This document shows positions 8,717-18,637 of a DNA stretch of 64,000 bases, piece by piece. The notes under the pieces are model-generated. The model did no database searches and was not told the DNA's origin. It saw only the letters and a list, made by a program, of their open reading frames with translations. Source of the DNA: Streptomyces caniferus (lineage in GTDB: Bacteria > Actinomycetota > Actinomycetes > Streptomycetales > Streptomycetaceae); assembly GCF_009811555.1 (NCBI RefSeq), contig NZ_BLIN01000003.1, positions 62,001-126,000 of the forward strand, given 5' to 3'. Each line of letters opens with the position of its first letter. Positions within the stretch are counted from its first letter, which is position 1. The translations under genes were made by a program, and so were the position numbers.

Positions 8717-9783
8717 GAGGAGATCTGCACCTTGCTGTGGTCGCCCAGGACGAGCCGGTGCGCCGCGGGGGCGCGGGGGGCGGGGGTGACTTCGACATTG
8801 CGGCCGATCAGGGAGGCCTCGACCCGCCGGACGCCGGTGATCGACGAGCCGGGCAGCACGATGGAGTATTCGATCTCGCTGTCCTCGATGCGGCAGCCGT
8901 CGGAGACCGAGGTGAACGGGCCGACGTAGGAGCCGGTGATCTCCACACCGGAGCCGATGACCGCCGGGCCGACGATGCGGGAGCGGCGGACCACGGCGCC
9001 GGGCGCGATCCGCACCCGTCCGATGATGGTGGTGCTCTCGTCGACGTCGCCCGCGACCATCGGTTCGACGGTCTCCAGGACGGTGCGGTTGACCTCCAGC
9101 ATGTCGTCGACGTTGCCGGTGTCCTTCCAGTAGCCGGAGATCGTCGCGGACCGTACGTCGAGGTTGCGGTCGATCAGCCACTGGATGGCGTGGGTGATCT
9201 CCAGTTCGCCGCGGTCCGAGGGTTCGATGGCGCGGACGGCTTCGTGGACGGCCGGGGTGAAGAGGTAGACGCCGACGAGCGCGAGATCGCTCTTGGGCTT
9301 CCGCGGCTTCTCCTCCAGGCCCACCAGGCGCCCGTCCTGGTCGAGTTCGGCCACCCCGAAGGCGGTGGGATCGGGCACCCGGGTCAGCAGGATCCGGGCG
9401 TCGGGGCGGTCGGCCCGGAACTCTTCGACCTGCTCGGTGATGCCGCCGACGATGAAGTTGTCGCCGAGGTACATCACGAAGTCGTCGTCGCCGAGGAAGT
9501 CGCGGGCGATCCGCACCGCGTGGGCCAGGCCCAGCGGTGCGGTCTGGGCGATGTAGGTGAGGTCCAGCCGGTCCGCGTAGCCGCCGCTCTCCACGGCGGC
9601 GCGGATCTCGTCGGCGGTGTCCCCGACGACGATGCCGATGTCGGTGATGCCGGCCTCGGCGAGGGAGTCGAGGACGTAGAAGAGCACCGGTTTGTTGGCG
9701 ACGGGCAGCAGCTGCTTGGCCGAGGTGTGGGTGATCGGCCGTAGTCTGCTGCCGGTGCCTCCGGCGAGGACAAGGGCTTTCAT
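8713..9783 (-). CDS. rmlA: glucose-1-phosphate thymidylyltransferase (long RmlA type)
   Basis: Makes dTDP-glucose from glucose-1-phosphate and dTTP. 356 aa, longer than the ~290-aa housekeeping RmlA because of a C-terminal left-handed beta-helix (hexapeptide-like repeats from about residue 245: STTIIGRVRIAPGAVV, PAVIGSGVEITGSYVG). This is the form common in antibiotic clusters (StrD-like). The nucleotide-binding motif LAGGTGSRLRPIT is near the N-terminus, followed by KQLLPVANKPVLFY and VMYLGDNF. ATG at 9783 overlaps the stop of the upstream oxygenase. Confidence 0.95.
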   Translation of the reverse strand: MKALVLAGGTGSRLRPITHTSAKQLLPVANKPVLFYVLDSLAEAGITDIGIVVGDTADEIRAAVESGGYADRLDLTYIAQTAPLGLAHAVRIARDFLGDDDFVMYLGDNFIVGGITEQVEEFRADRPDARILLTRVPDPTAFGVAELDQDGRLVGLEEKPRKPKSDLALVGVYLFTPAVHEAVRAIEPSDRGELEITHAIQWLIDRNLDVRSATISGYWKDTGNVDDMLEVNRTVLETVEPMVAGDVDESTTIIGRVRIAPGAVVRRSRIVGPAVIGSGVEITGSYVGPFTSVSDGCRIEDSEIEYSIVLPGSSITGVRRVEASLIGRNVEVTPAPRAPAAHRLVLGDHSKVQISS

Positions 9784-10658
9784 GTCCACGAAACGACCGT
9801 TCTGTCGTCGATGTGGCCGAGGATGCCCGCGACCGTGGTGCGGCGGCTGCCGGCCGCGGTGTTGGGTTCCACCGCGTGGATATGTCCGCCGTTGAAGACG
9901 TAGATGTCGCCGGCGTTGATCTCGATCCACTGGCGCTCGATGCCGTCGAGGGTGTCCATGGGGTAGGGCGACCCGAGGTGGTGCAGGCCCAGCCGGCGCT
10001 TGCTGGCCTCGTCCGGCTGGATGTTCCACACCGCGAGCCGCCCGCCGTCGCCGTTCTCCAGGCATATGTTGAGCGCGGCGATGTGGTGGTCGAGCACCCG
10101 CTGGATCTCGAAGTCCGCCTGTCCGGGTTCGGTGCACTGGGAGCTGTCCTCGTGCGGGTCGAGCGTGTACTGTCCCGCGCCGTGCCAGGACCGCAGCAGT
10201 CCCCGGCAGGCCGGGCGGCCCTCGTGGCGGGCCTGGCGCACGGTCACGCCCTCGGGCGCGAGGGCCTTGGCGAGGCCCTCGTAGAACCCGCTCAGCGGGT
10301 CCTCCGGGATGTCGAGGACGCGCTCCAGCGCCGGGGCGGTCCGCTCGGACTCGTCCAGGTACTCCGCGGTGGTCTTGTGGTAGTGGTACGTGCCCAGGTA
10401 GTAGCTCGGCGCGACGGAGACCCGCCGCATCCGGTCCGGGCTGTCCCAGAAGCGCTCGGAGAGCCGGGCGCAGGTCTCCGTGGCGACCACGTTCCGGAAG
10501 ACGACGCCCGCGCTGCGGCCCTGGAGGACGTCGATGACGGCCTGCGGTTCGAAGGTGGTCAGCTCCCGGAAGCGGAAGTAGTCGGCGTCGCCGCTCCAGC
10601 CGGTGAGCCGCCGCCCGTCGGCGGTGGATCCCGCCGTGGCGGTGGTGGTCGTGCTCAT
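9780..10658 (-). CDS. 2-oxoglutarate/Fe(II) oxygenase-like protein in the sugar operon
   Basis: 292 aa. A probable non-heme iron, 2-oxoglutarate-dependent oxygenase: an HxD motif occurs in TLDPHEDSSQ at about residue 168, a distal His in FNGGHIHAVEPN at about residue 262, and a basic residue for 2-oxoglutarate in GSRRTTV. Asp in HxD favours hydroxylation over halogenation. ATG at 10658 lies behind GGGAGG. It sits between the DegT aminotransferase and rmlA in one operon, so the substrate may be a sugar, a glycosylated peptide or an amino acid building block. I do not recognise a close functional homologue. Confidence 0.7.
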   Translation of the reverse strand: MSTTTTATAGSTADGRRLTGWSGDADYFRFRELTTFEPQAVIDVLQGRSAGVVFRNVVATETCARLSERFWDSPDRMRRVSVAPSYYLGTYHYHKTTAEYLDESERTAPALERVLDIPEDPLSGFYEGLAKALAPEGVTVRQARHEGRPACRGLLRSWHGAGQYTLDPHEDSSQCTEPGQADFEIQRVLDHHIAALNICLENGDGGRLAVWNIQPDEASKRRLGLHHLGSPYPMDTLDGIERQWIEINAGDIYVFNGGHIHAVEPNTAAGSRRTTVAGILGHIDDRTVVSWT

Positions 10659-10680
10659 GTGCGTGTTCCTCCCTGTGTGG

Positions 10681-11898
10681 TCAGTGCGCGGGGCCGGCCG
10701 TGAGCGCCAGTCGCACGACCTCGCAGATCCGGTCGACGTCGGCGGGGGTGACGGCCAGCCCCGAGGGCAGCACCAGCACCCGCTCGGCCAACTGCTCCGT
10801 ACCGGGCAGCGGCAGCGGCTGGTGGGTCTCGGAGCGCAGGGCGTAGGGGCGCATCCGGTGGCAGCCCGGGTGGAAGTACTTCTGGGCGACGATGTTCTCC
10901 GCGTGCAGCAGGCGCAGCAGCTGATCGCGGCCGGTCCCGGTGACGGCGGAGTCGATCTCCATGACGACGTACTGGTGGTTGCTGCGCTCCCCCGCTCCCG
11001 GCGTGCGCAGCCGCACGCCGGGGAGGCCGGCGAGACCGGCGCGGTAGTGCTCGAAGCGCAGCACGTTCGCCGCGATGATCTCGTCGATGTGCTCGAGGGC
11101 GGTCAGCCCCATGGCGGCGGATATCTCGTTCATCTTGGCGTTGGTGCCGTGGGTGAGCACCTCGCGTCCGGGGCCGAAGCCGAAGTTGCGCATCCGGTCG
11201 ACGGTTTCGGCGAGTGCGGGGTCGCTGGTGGCGACCGCGCCGCCCTCGAAGGCGTTGATGAACTTGGTCGCGTGGAAGCTGAAGATCTCCCCGTCCCCGA
11301 GGCTGCCGACCGGCCGGCCGTCCACCGCGCTGCCCAGGGCGTGCGCGGCGTCGTAGAGCAGGGCCAGTCCGTTTTCGTCGGCGACCCGCCGGAGCGCGTC
11401 GGTGCGGCAGGGCCGGCCCCAGAGGTGGACGCCGACGATGCCGCTGGTCCGCGGGGTGATCAGTTGCTCGACGTGTCCGGGGTCCAGGGTTCCCGTGTCG
11501 GGGTCGATATCGGCGAACACCGGCGTCATGCCCTGCCATTGGAGGGCGTGGACGGTGGCGACGTAGGTGAAGGACGGAACGATCACCTCGCCGCTCAGGC
11601 CCCGGGCCCGCACCAGCACTTCGAGGGCGGCGGTGCCGCTGCTGGTGGCCAGGACGTGGGCGGCGCCGGTCAGCTCGCGCAGCCGCTCCTCGAATTCCCG
11701 TACCAGGGGGCCGTTGTTGGTGAGCCAGCCTCGGTCGAGTGCCTCCTCGATGCGCCGGAACAGGCGCTTGCGGTCGGGGATGTTGGGCGAGCCCACATGC
11801 AGCGGACGGTCGAAGGCCGGTCTGCCCCCGAAGAGCGCCAGGTCACGGCTTCCTGGTGCGGTCCTCTGGGTGACGCTGTCATGCGTGGTCGCCTGCAC
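10681..11898 (-). CDS. DegT/DnrJ/EryC1-type sugar aminotransferase
   Basis: PLP-dependent transfer of an amino group to a keto sugar. 405 aa. Motifs: LATSSGTAALEVLVRA (PLP-phosphate contacts), EVIVPSFTYVATVHAL, LLYDAAHALGS (Asp to the PLP nitrogen) and FSFHATKFINAFEGG with the PLP Lys. The GTG start at 11898 has AGGAGAA upstream and overlaps the end of glycosyltransferase 3 by 20 nt. With 2,3-dehydratase and 3-ketoreductase present, the likely keto position is C-4, giving a 4-amino-2,4,6-trideoxyhexose; a C-3 amino sugar is the alternative. It implies an amino sugar besides any rhamnose-type sugar. Confidence 0.9.
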   Translation of the reverse strand: MQATTHDSVTQRTAPGSRDLALFGGRPAFDRPLHVGSPNIPDRKRLFRRIEEALDRGWLTNNGPLVREFEERLRELTGAAHVLATSSGTAALEVLVRARGLSGEVIVPSFTYVATVHALQWQGMTPVFADIDPDTGTLDPGHVEQLITPRTSGIVGVHLWGRPCRTDALRRVADENGLALLYDAAHALGSAVDGRPVGSLGDGEIFSFHATKFINAFEGGAVATSDPALAETVDRMRNFGFGPGREVLTHGTNAKMNEISAAMGLTALEHIDEIIAANVLRFEHYRAGLAGLPGVRLRTPGAGERSNHQYVVMEIDSAVTGTGRDQLLRLLHAENIVAQKYFHPGCHRMRPYALRSETHQPLPLPGTEQLAERVLVLPSGLAVTPADVDRICEVVRLALTAGPAH

Positions 11899-13186
11899 GG
11901 CGTTCTCCTGACTGTTCGGTGTGGATGCGCTCCAGCACCCGGACCGCCCGCTCGGCGCCGTGCTCGGTCCGCACCTGCCGGGCGAGGCGGGTGGCCGTGC
12001 GGGCGAGGTCCGGGTCGGTGACGGCCCGGCGGAGGGCACCGGCGAGGCCGTCGGAGGTGAGGTCGCGCTGCAGGAGGGGCGCCGGTGCGACGCCCGCGGC
12101 CTGCAGGTGCTTCGCCCACATCAGCTGCTCCTTGTGGAACGGGCAGCTCACCTGCGGGATACCGGCCTCCAGGGCGGCGTTGAGGGCGCCGGCTCCTCCC
12201 GCGTGGACGGCCGCCCGTACCCGTGGCAGCAGCCAGTCGTACGGCACCTCGGTCACGGTGAGGATGTCCGGTGCGGGGCCGGGGATCTCGATGCCGCCCC
12301 ACCCCGCGACGACCACGGCCCGGACCCCCGCCCGCCGCACCGCGTCCCGGACCAGCCGTCCGGTGGCGCCGGGGTCGGGCGCGAGGGAGCTGCCGAAGCC
12401 GATGAAGAGGGGCTTGTCGCCGTCGGCGAGGAAGTCCCGGAGGGTGTCGGGCGGCGTCCAGGCGGTGGCCCGGGGCAGCGACCAGAACCCGGTGGTGTGC
12501 ACCCAGTCGGGCCAGTCGTCGGCCGGCTGCAGCAGGTGGGGGCTGAAGCCGTGGAGCACCGGGGCCGGGGTGCCGTCGGCGCGGTGCCGGAAGTCGTTGG
12601 CGTCCGCGCGCGGCGGCAGGCCCAGGACGTCGGCGCGCCAGGCGGCCAGGGCCCGGGCGGGCAGTGTTTCGAAGGGGTTCTCGTCGGCCCCGGACGGTTG
12701 TGGGGCGGAGTAGGTGCGTTCCCAGTACGGGTACGACCGCGAGCGCACGAAGTTCGGGTAGAGGGACGCGAGAACGTGGGGCACGCCGAGTTTCTCGGCG
12801 ATCTGACCGGCCGCCTCACGGTGATTGTGGGAGTGGACCACGAGGTCGGCGCCGTGCTCGGCCGCGGCATTCCACATGTCGCGGAGTACGGCGGAAAAGG
12901 TACGCGGAAAGACCTCGGCGAAGAGTTCCTTCTTGCGTTTCCGGTCCGACTCCGTCATGGCATCGCTGCGTTGGAGGACCTCGCGGAATTCGGGCCGGGT
13001 CATGAATTCGATGATTTCGTCGTCCAGCGGTGCGAAAGGGACGCCGTACTTCTCGGCAGCGGGGAGGAACAGCCGGGGAGCGGCGAGGACCGCGGAGTGT
13101 CCGGCGCGCTGGAGCGCATGTGCCAGAGCGAGGTAGGGCTCCACGTCCCCACGGCTCCCGTGGCAGTAGACCAACGCCTGCACCAT
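11879..13186 (-). CDS. glycosyltransferase 3 (GT-B fold, antibiotic GT1 family)
   Basis: 435 aa, paralogue of glycosyltransferases 1 and 2. N-terminus VQALVYCHGSRGDVEPYLAL, donor-domain PLFIGFGSSLA, donor motif AVHAGGAGALNAAL with the His kept. ATG at 13186 directly follows CGGGGGGAC; an in-frame upstream extension lacks support. It heads the operon with the aminotransferase, oxygenase and the four rml genes. That association suggests it uses a sugar made by that operon, perhaps the amino sugar or an L-sugar, but this is inference. Confidence 0.92.
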   Translation of the reverse strand: MVQALVYCHGSRGDVEPYLALAHALQRAGHSAVLAAPRLFLPAAEKYGVPFAPLDDEIIEFMTRPEFREVLQRSDAMTESDRKRKKELFAEVFPRTFSAVLRDMWNAAAEHGADLVVHSHNHREAAGQIAEKLGVPHVLASLYPNFVRSRSYPYWERTYSAPQPSGADENPFETLPARALAAWRADVLGLPPRADANDFRHRADGTPAPVLHGFSPHLLQPADDWPDWVHTTGFWSLPRATAWTPPDTLRDFLADGDKPLFIGFGSSLAPDPGATGRLVRDAVRRAGVRAVVVAGWGGIEIPGPAPDILTVTEVPYDWLLPRVRAAVHAGGAGALNAALEAGIPQVSCPFHKEQLMWAKHLQAAGVAPAPLLQRDLTSDGLAGALRRAVTDPDLARTATRLARQVRTEHGAERAVRVLERIHTEQSGERRAGDHA

Positions 13187-13284
13187 GTCCCCCCGGCGGT
13201 AGGTCGATTCGACGTGGATCACCGTAGGAGACGTCGGCGGCCGTTTGCTGGACACGCCCTTGACGCACAACTGCCGCTTCACGC

Positions 13285-13319
13285 GGAAAGGGCCGCCGGT
13301 GTCGCCGGCGGCCCTTTCC
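13285..13319 (-). terminator. hairpin terminator after the NRPS-CCR operon
   Basis: Perfect 15-bp inverted repeat (GGAAAGGGCCGCCGG and its complement) with a 5-nt loop in the 182-nt gap between the CCR stop (13369) and the glycosyltransferase 3 start (13186). On the minus strand it follows the CCR gene, so it should end the 33-kb NRPS transcript and separate it from the sugar operon. The remaining ~100 nt up to 13186 would then carry the promoter of the sugar operon. Confidence 0.8.
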
Positions 13320-13368
13320 CTTTTCCCCGACCGTATTCACGGCTGTTGCCGATTCCGGTCCTCGCGGG

Positions 13369-14613
13369 TCACGGCATTCCGGTCAGCCCCGGTTCGGGCG
13401 CATTGACCAGGACCGCGGTGTTCCCGGCCGGGTGCCGGTTCTCGTAGACCAGTTGGTGCGCCTGGGAGATCTCCTCGAACGGCATGGTCAGGTTCAGGCA
13501 GGGGTCGACCCGTCCCGCTGCCACGAGGTTGATGATTGCCCGGGTCTCGCGCACATTCGCCGCGTGCGAGCCCTGCAGGCGTTTCTGGAACATCCACAGG
13601 AAGCGCAGGTCGATGTCGCCGTTGTAGCCGCTGGTTCCGGCGCAGGTCACCACCATCCCCGCGTGGTCACAGACGTAGACGGAGGTGGCGAGGGTGTCTC
13701 GGCCGGGGTGTTCCAGCACGATCCGCGGTGAGCGGCGCTCGCCGAGGATGTCCCAGATGCGGCGGCCGAACGCCCGCGCTCCCTGCTGCCACCGGCCGAA
13801 CTCCGCGGTGTCCTCGGCGTTCGGCAGCCGTCCCCAGTGGTCGAAGTCCCGGCGGTTGATGACGCCGCGCGCGCCGAGCTTCAGGCAGTGCTCGGCCTTG
13901 TCGTCGTCGGAGACGACGGCGATGGGGATGCCTCCGAAGTGATCGGTGATCTGGATGGCCATCGAGCCGAGACCGCCGGACCCGCCCCAGATCAGCACCG
14001 GGTCGTCGGGCTGGACGGTGTGCGGGGCCCAGCCGTTCAGCATCCGGTAGGAGGTGGAGCCGCCGCCGAGGAAGCAGCCGGCCTGTTCCCAGGTCAGATG
14101 GGCGGGCTTGGGGTGGCACTGGTACTCGTCGACCACGGTGAACTGGGCGAAGGAACCGAAGTTGAGCTCGTAGCCCCAGGCCCGCTGGGATTTGGAGGCC
14201 GTCGGGTCGGTGCCCATGCGGATGTCGGGCGCCGACTCGTCCCATTTGACGCCGGCCACGATGACCTGGTCGCCGACCCGGTACTGGGTCGCCCCCTCCC
14301 CCACCGCCCACACCACGCCGGCGCCTTCGGAGCCGGAGATGTGGAAGTCGTGCGGGTCGCCCTGTCTGCGGCGGGCGGCGATGACGTCGGCGGGGGTGCC
14401 GAGTCCGGCCCACACACCGTTGTAGTTGACGCCCGCCGCCATGACCATCACCAGGACCTGGCCCCGGCCGACCGGCGGCACCTCGACCGGTTCCACGGCC
14501 ATCGCGGTGCTGGGCGGTCCGTAGCGCTCGGGGCGGACCAGCGCGGCGTGCATATAGCGCGGTACGTCGCCGAGCGGCGGGATCTCGCCGATGTCGTAGA
14601 TCTCCCGGGTCAT
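13369..14613 (-). CDS. ccr: crotonyl-CoA carboxylase/reductase-like enzyme
   Basis: MDR-superfamily reductase, 414 aa. CCRs reductively carboxylate 2-enoyl-CoAs with NADPH and CO2 to alkylmalonyl-CoAs; some relatives only reduce. Family sequence is clear: [57 protein letters not shown] and the cofactor motif [14 protein letters not shown]. The Asn in VNYN and the His in GSHAANVRE, positions linked to CO2 binding in characterised CCRs, appear present, so carboxylation is possible. ATG at 14613 overlaps the NRPS stop (ATGA), so it is translated with the assembly line. No polyketide synthase is in the window to use an alkylmalonyl-CoA. Confidence 0.9.
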   Translation of the reverse strand: MTREIYDIGEIPPLGDVPRYMHAALVRPERYGPPSTAMAVEPVEVPPVGRGQVLVMVMAAGVNYNGVWAGLGTPADVIAARRRQGDPHDFHISGSEGAGVVWAVGEGATQYRVGDQVIVAGVKWDESAPDIRMGTDPTASKSQRAWGYELNFGSFAQFTVVDEYQCHPKPAHLTWEQAGCFLGGGSTSYRMLNGWAPHTVQPDDPVLIWGGSGGLGSMAIQITDHFGGIPIAVVSDDDKAEHCLKLGARGVINRRDFDHWGRLPNAEDTAEFGRWQQGARAFGRRIWDILGERRSPRIVLEHPGRDTLATSVYVCDHAGMVVTCAGTSGYNGDIDLRFLWMFQKRLQGSHAANVRETRAIINLVAAGRVDPCLNLTMPFEEISQAHQLVYENRHPAGNTAVLVNAPEPGLTGMP

Positions 14614-17600
14614 CGGGTGCCCTCCTCGTCCTTGTGGTGGCGCAGCCGGCCGGAGACGAGCTGGCCGATCTCGGCGAGCGGGCCGGGCAGCAGCATGTCC
14701 TCGTGCCGGCAGGGCACGGTGTGCGTGTGCAGCCGGCCGTCGACGTACGGCTGCCAGCGGTCGGCGCCGGGGCGGCCGTCGGGCCGGTTCTCCCCGGCGG
14801 TGATGAGGAGGGCATCGCCGTGGAACGCCTTGGGGGTGAAGGCGTGGCGCAGGGCGAGGTTGCCGCGGTAGGTGTCCAGGACCGTGCCGAGATGGTCGGC
14901 GAGCAGGTCGGTGAGCGGGTTGCCCTGTGCGCGCAGGGCGTCGGCGACCGTGTCCGGTGTGAGCGGCTCGTCCCGCCGTTCGCCGGTGCCGAGGTTCGCG
15001 GCTTCCAGCAGGGCACGCATCAGGTCCTCGCCGGCCGGACCGGCCGGTGCCGACCCGGGGTTCTCGACCGGGAACGAGTCGAGGATCGCCAGGAGTCCGA
15101 CCTGGTCGCCGTCCGCCTGGAGGCGTACCGCGACGGCGTGTGCCACCAGTCCGCCGAACGACCAGCCGAGCAGGTGGTACGGGCCGGACGGCTGCACGGT
15201 CCGCATCTGCTCGACGAAGTGCTCGGCGATCTCCTCGATGCTGCCCGGCGCGTAGCCCGGGGTGCCGAAGGCGCGTGCCTGCAGGCCGTAGACCGGGTGG
15301 GTGTCCGGTATGTGGCGCAGCAGTCCGGCGTAGCGCCAGCTCAGGCCGCCTCCGGCGTGGAAGCAGAACAGCGTGGGCGCGGTCCCCCGGGCACGCAGCG
15401 GCAGCAGCACCTCCAGTCCGTTGTCCTCGTCCGGGCCGATCCCGGCCTCGAGCCGCTGCGACAGTCCGCGCACCGACGGTGCGGTGAACAGGGCCTGGAC
15501 GCTCAGCCCGGAGCCGAGGACCGCGCGGATCCGGCTGACCAGGGACGCGGCGAGCAGCGAATTGCCGCCGAGCAGGAAGAAGTCGTCGTCGATGCCGACC
15601 TCGGGGACCCCGAGGGCGTCGGCGAACAGGGCGCACAGCACTTCTTCCTGGGGGCTGCGCGGCCGGTTCCGGTGCTCCGCCTGCTGTTCGGGGGCGGGCA
15701 GCGCCTTGCGGTCCAGCTTGGTGTTCGCGGTCAGCGGCAGCGCGTCGAGCACGACGAGCGCGGAGGGCACCATGAACTCCGGCAGTTTCCGGGCCAGTTG
15801 GTCCTTCAGCGCGGCCAGGTCGGGCGCCGGGGCACCGGCGTCCGGCACCACGTATCCGACGAGTCGTTTGTCACCGGGCCGGTCCTCGCGCACCAGCGCG
15901 ACGGCCTGGCCGATGCCGGGGTACGCGCTGAGGGCGACCTCGACCTCGCGCAGCTCCACGCGGAAGCCGCGCAGCTTGACCTGTTCGTCGACGCGGCCGA
16001 CGAACTCCATGAGGCCGTCGGAGCGCCACCGGACCAGGTCGCCGGTGCGGTACATCCTGGTGCCGGGCTCGCCGTAGCGGTCGGCGACGAACCGTTCGGC
16101 GGTCATGGCCGGGTTGTTCTCGTAGCCGCGGGCGACGCCGGAACCGGCGAGGTAGAGCTCGCCGACCACCCCGACCGGTACGGGTTCGAGGCCGGGGCTG
16201 AGGACATAGGCCCGGGTCTCGTCCAGCGGTGCGCCGATGGGGACGCTCTCCGGCACCTGGTCGCCGGGGCGCATGGAGTGGCGGGTGGAGAACACGGTGG
16301 TCTCGGTCGGGCCGTACCCGGCGGTGACGACGGTGTCGGTGACGGCCGCCAGGGCGTTGCGCACGGCGTACGCGGGGACCACGTCGCCGCCGGTGCGGAC
16401 CTCGGTCAGACCGGCGAAGCACTCCGGGTGGCTCTCGGCGAGCAGCCGGAAGAGGCCGCCGGAGGCCCACAGTCCGGTGATGTTCTCCTGGACGACGAGC
16501 CTGGCGATCGCTTCCAGGTCGACCTTGCCCGGGGGGGCGATGACGACTTCGCCGTGGTTGAGCAGCGGCACCCACCATTCCAGGGTGGAGACGTCCCAGG
16601 CGTGCGGGGAGTGGAAGAGCACCCGGTGGGTGCGGTCCAGCTGCCACCAGTGGTCGGCGGCCAGCTCCACGACATTGCGGTGGCTGACCGCGACGCCCTT
16701 GGGCACACCGGTGGAGCCGGAGGTGTAGATCACGTAGGCGAGCTGGTCGGGCAGGACGACGACATCCGGCGCGGTGTGCTCCTGTACCGCCAGGCGCGGG
16801 TCGCCGTCGACGGCGACGACCTCGGTCCGGTCGCCGAGTTTCGCCGTCCAGTCCGCAACCCTGCCCGCGTCGGTGAGCAGGACCGGCGAGGCCGTCTCGG
16901 CGAGCAGCAGCCGGACCCGCTCGTCGGGGTAGTCGGGCTCCAGCGGCACATAGACCCCGCCCGCCTTCAGTACCGCGAGGGCGGCGACCAGGAGTTCGGT
17001 GGAGCGGTCGAGCAGCACTCCGACGCGGGTCTCGGGGCGTACGCCGAGGCCGGTCAGCAGCCGCGCCAGCCGGTTGGCCTCCTCGTCCAGTTGACGGTAG
17101 GTCAGCCGCTGGTCGCCGAGGCGGACCGCGAGGTCGTCGGGGCCCTGGGCCACGGCGTCGGCGAAGGCGCGGAGCATCGTCGGCGGGCCGGCCGGCAGGG
17201 TCAGCGGGCCGCCGTTCCAGCCCTCGACCAGGTGCGCACGCTCGTCCGGGGCGAGGACGTCCAGCGCGCCGACGGCCTTGCGCGGAGTGGCGCCGATCTC
17301 CTCCAGCAGACGCACCAGGCGGCCCAGCAGGCGCTCCACGGTCGGCGCGTCGAAGAGTTCGGGCCGGTAGTCGAGCCGGAGGCGGAGGCCATCGGTGCCG
17401 AGGGAAGCGATCAGGGAGAGCGGGTAGTGCGCGGCGGCGCGGCCCTCCACCGCCGTGGCGCGCAGCGCGGTGGGCTGCTGCTCGCCCCCCGTGGGCACGG
17501 GGAAGTTCTCGTACACCATGAGGGTGTCGAAGAGTTCCCCGAGGCCGGTGTGCTGCTGGATCTCCGCCAGGCCGAGATGGTGGTGGGCGCTGAGCGCGGT

Positions 17601-18637
17601 CTGTTCCTCCTGGAGCCGGGCGGCGAGCGCCGACCAGCTCTCGGACAGGTCCAGACGGACCCGGACCGGCAGTGTGTTGATGAACAGTCCGACGATGGAC
17701 TCGATGCCGGGGATCTCCGGCGGGCGGCCGGAGACGGTGGTGCCGAACACCACGTCGTCCCGGCCGAGCAGCCGTCCCAGCAGGACGGCCCAGGCGCTCT
17801 GGAGGACCGTGCTGAGCGTCACCGAGGTGTCGACGGCGTGGCGCTGCAGCGCCGCCGTCAGATCGGCGGAGAGCTGGTGGGAGACGTCCAGGGGAAGCGC
17901 GGTCGGGGCGCCGGCGCCGGCCGGGGCGAGCAGCGTCGGTTCGGTGACGCCGGACAGGGCCTCGCGCCAGGCCTCCCGGGTCGCCTCGGTGTCCTGGGCG
18001 GCCAGCCAGTCGAAGTAGGTGCGGTAGGGGACGACGGGCGGCAGGGCCGTCCGGTCGTCGCCCCGGTGGTAGAGGGTGACGAGGTCGCGCAGGAACAGCG
18101 GCATGGACCAGCCGTCGAGCACGATGTGGTGCTTGAGGATCAGCAGGCGGTGCCGGTCGGCCCCGAGGCGGATCAGCACGAACCGGACCAGCGGCGGGGT
18201 GGCGAGGTCGAAGCGCTGGTTGCGGGCCTCGTCGGTGAGCCGCGCCAGCTCGGCACGCCGGGTGGCCTCGTCCTGTGCCGTCAGGTCCACCTCGTCCCAG
18301 GCCAGCCGCACCCGCGACTGGATGACCTGGACGGCCTGGCCGCCGGGACGGCGGTGGAACCAGGCGCGCAGGTTCGGGTGGCGCTCCAGCAGGGCCTGTC
18401 CGGCATTCCGCAGGGCGTCGACGTCCAGCGGGCCTTCCAGGTCGACGGCCATCTGCATGGCGTAGACGTCGGGCCCGCTGTCGGCGTAGAGCGCGTGGAA
18501 GAGGAGCCCCTCCTGCAGCGGGGAGAGCGGGAGCACGTCCTCCACCCCGCCCGGCCGGGCCTCCAGTTCGTCGATCTCGGTCTGGGTGAGCTGGACGAGC
18601 GGGAGGTCGGAGGGGGTGAGGCCGCCGGAGGGGGCGG
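14610..18637 (-). other. NRPS module 9 (C-A-T-TE)
   Basis: Approximate bounds. The condensation domain is of the type accepting a D-residue donor (HHIVLDGWS). Specificity residues read D-V-L-W-R-G-G-V-F-K, close to Val-type pockets but with an unusual Arg at the 299 position. The carrier motif is GGNSL. The type I thioesterase (GWSFGG, LAILDSF, CRHEDM) releases the chain by cyclisation or hydrolysis. Confidence 0.85.

Noticed and set aside
13369..15636. A possible fusion of the CCR to an upstream domain (755-codon frame).
   Set aside because: The upstream part is the NRPS thioesterase region in the wrong frame. The CCR has its own ATG overlapping the NRPS stop.
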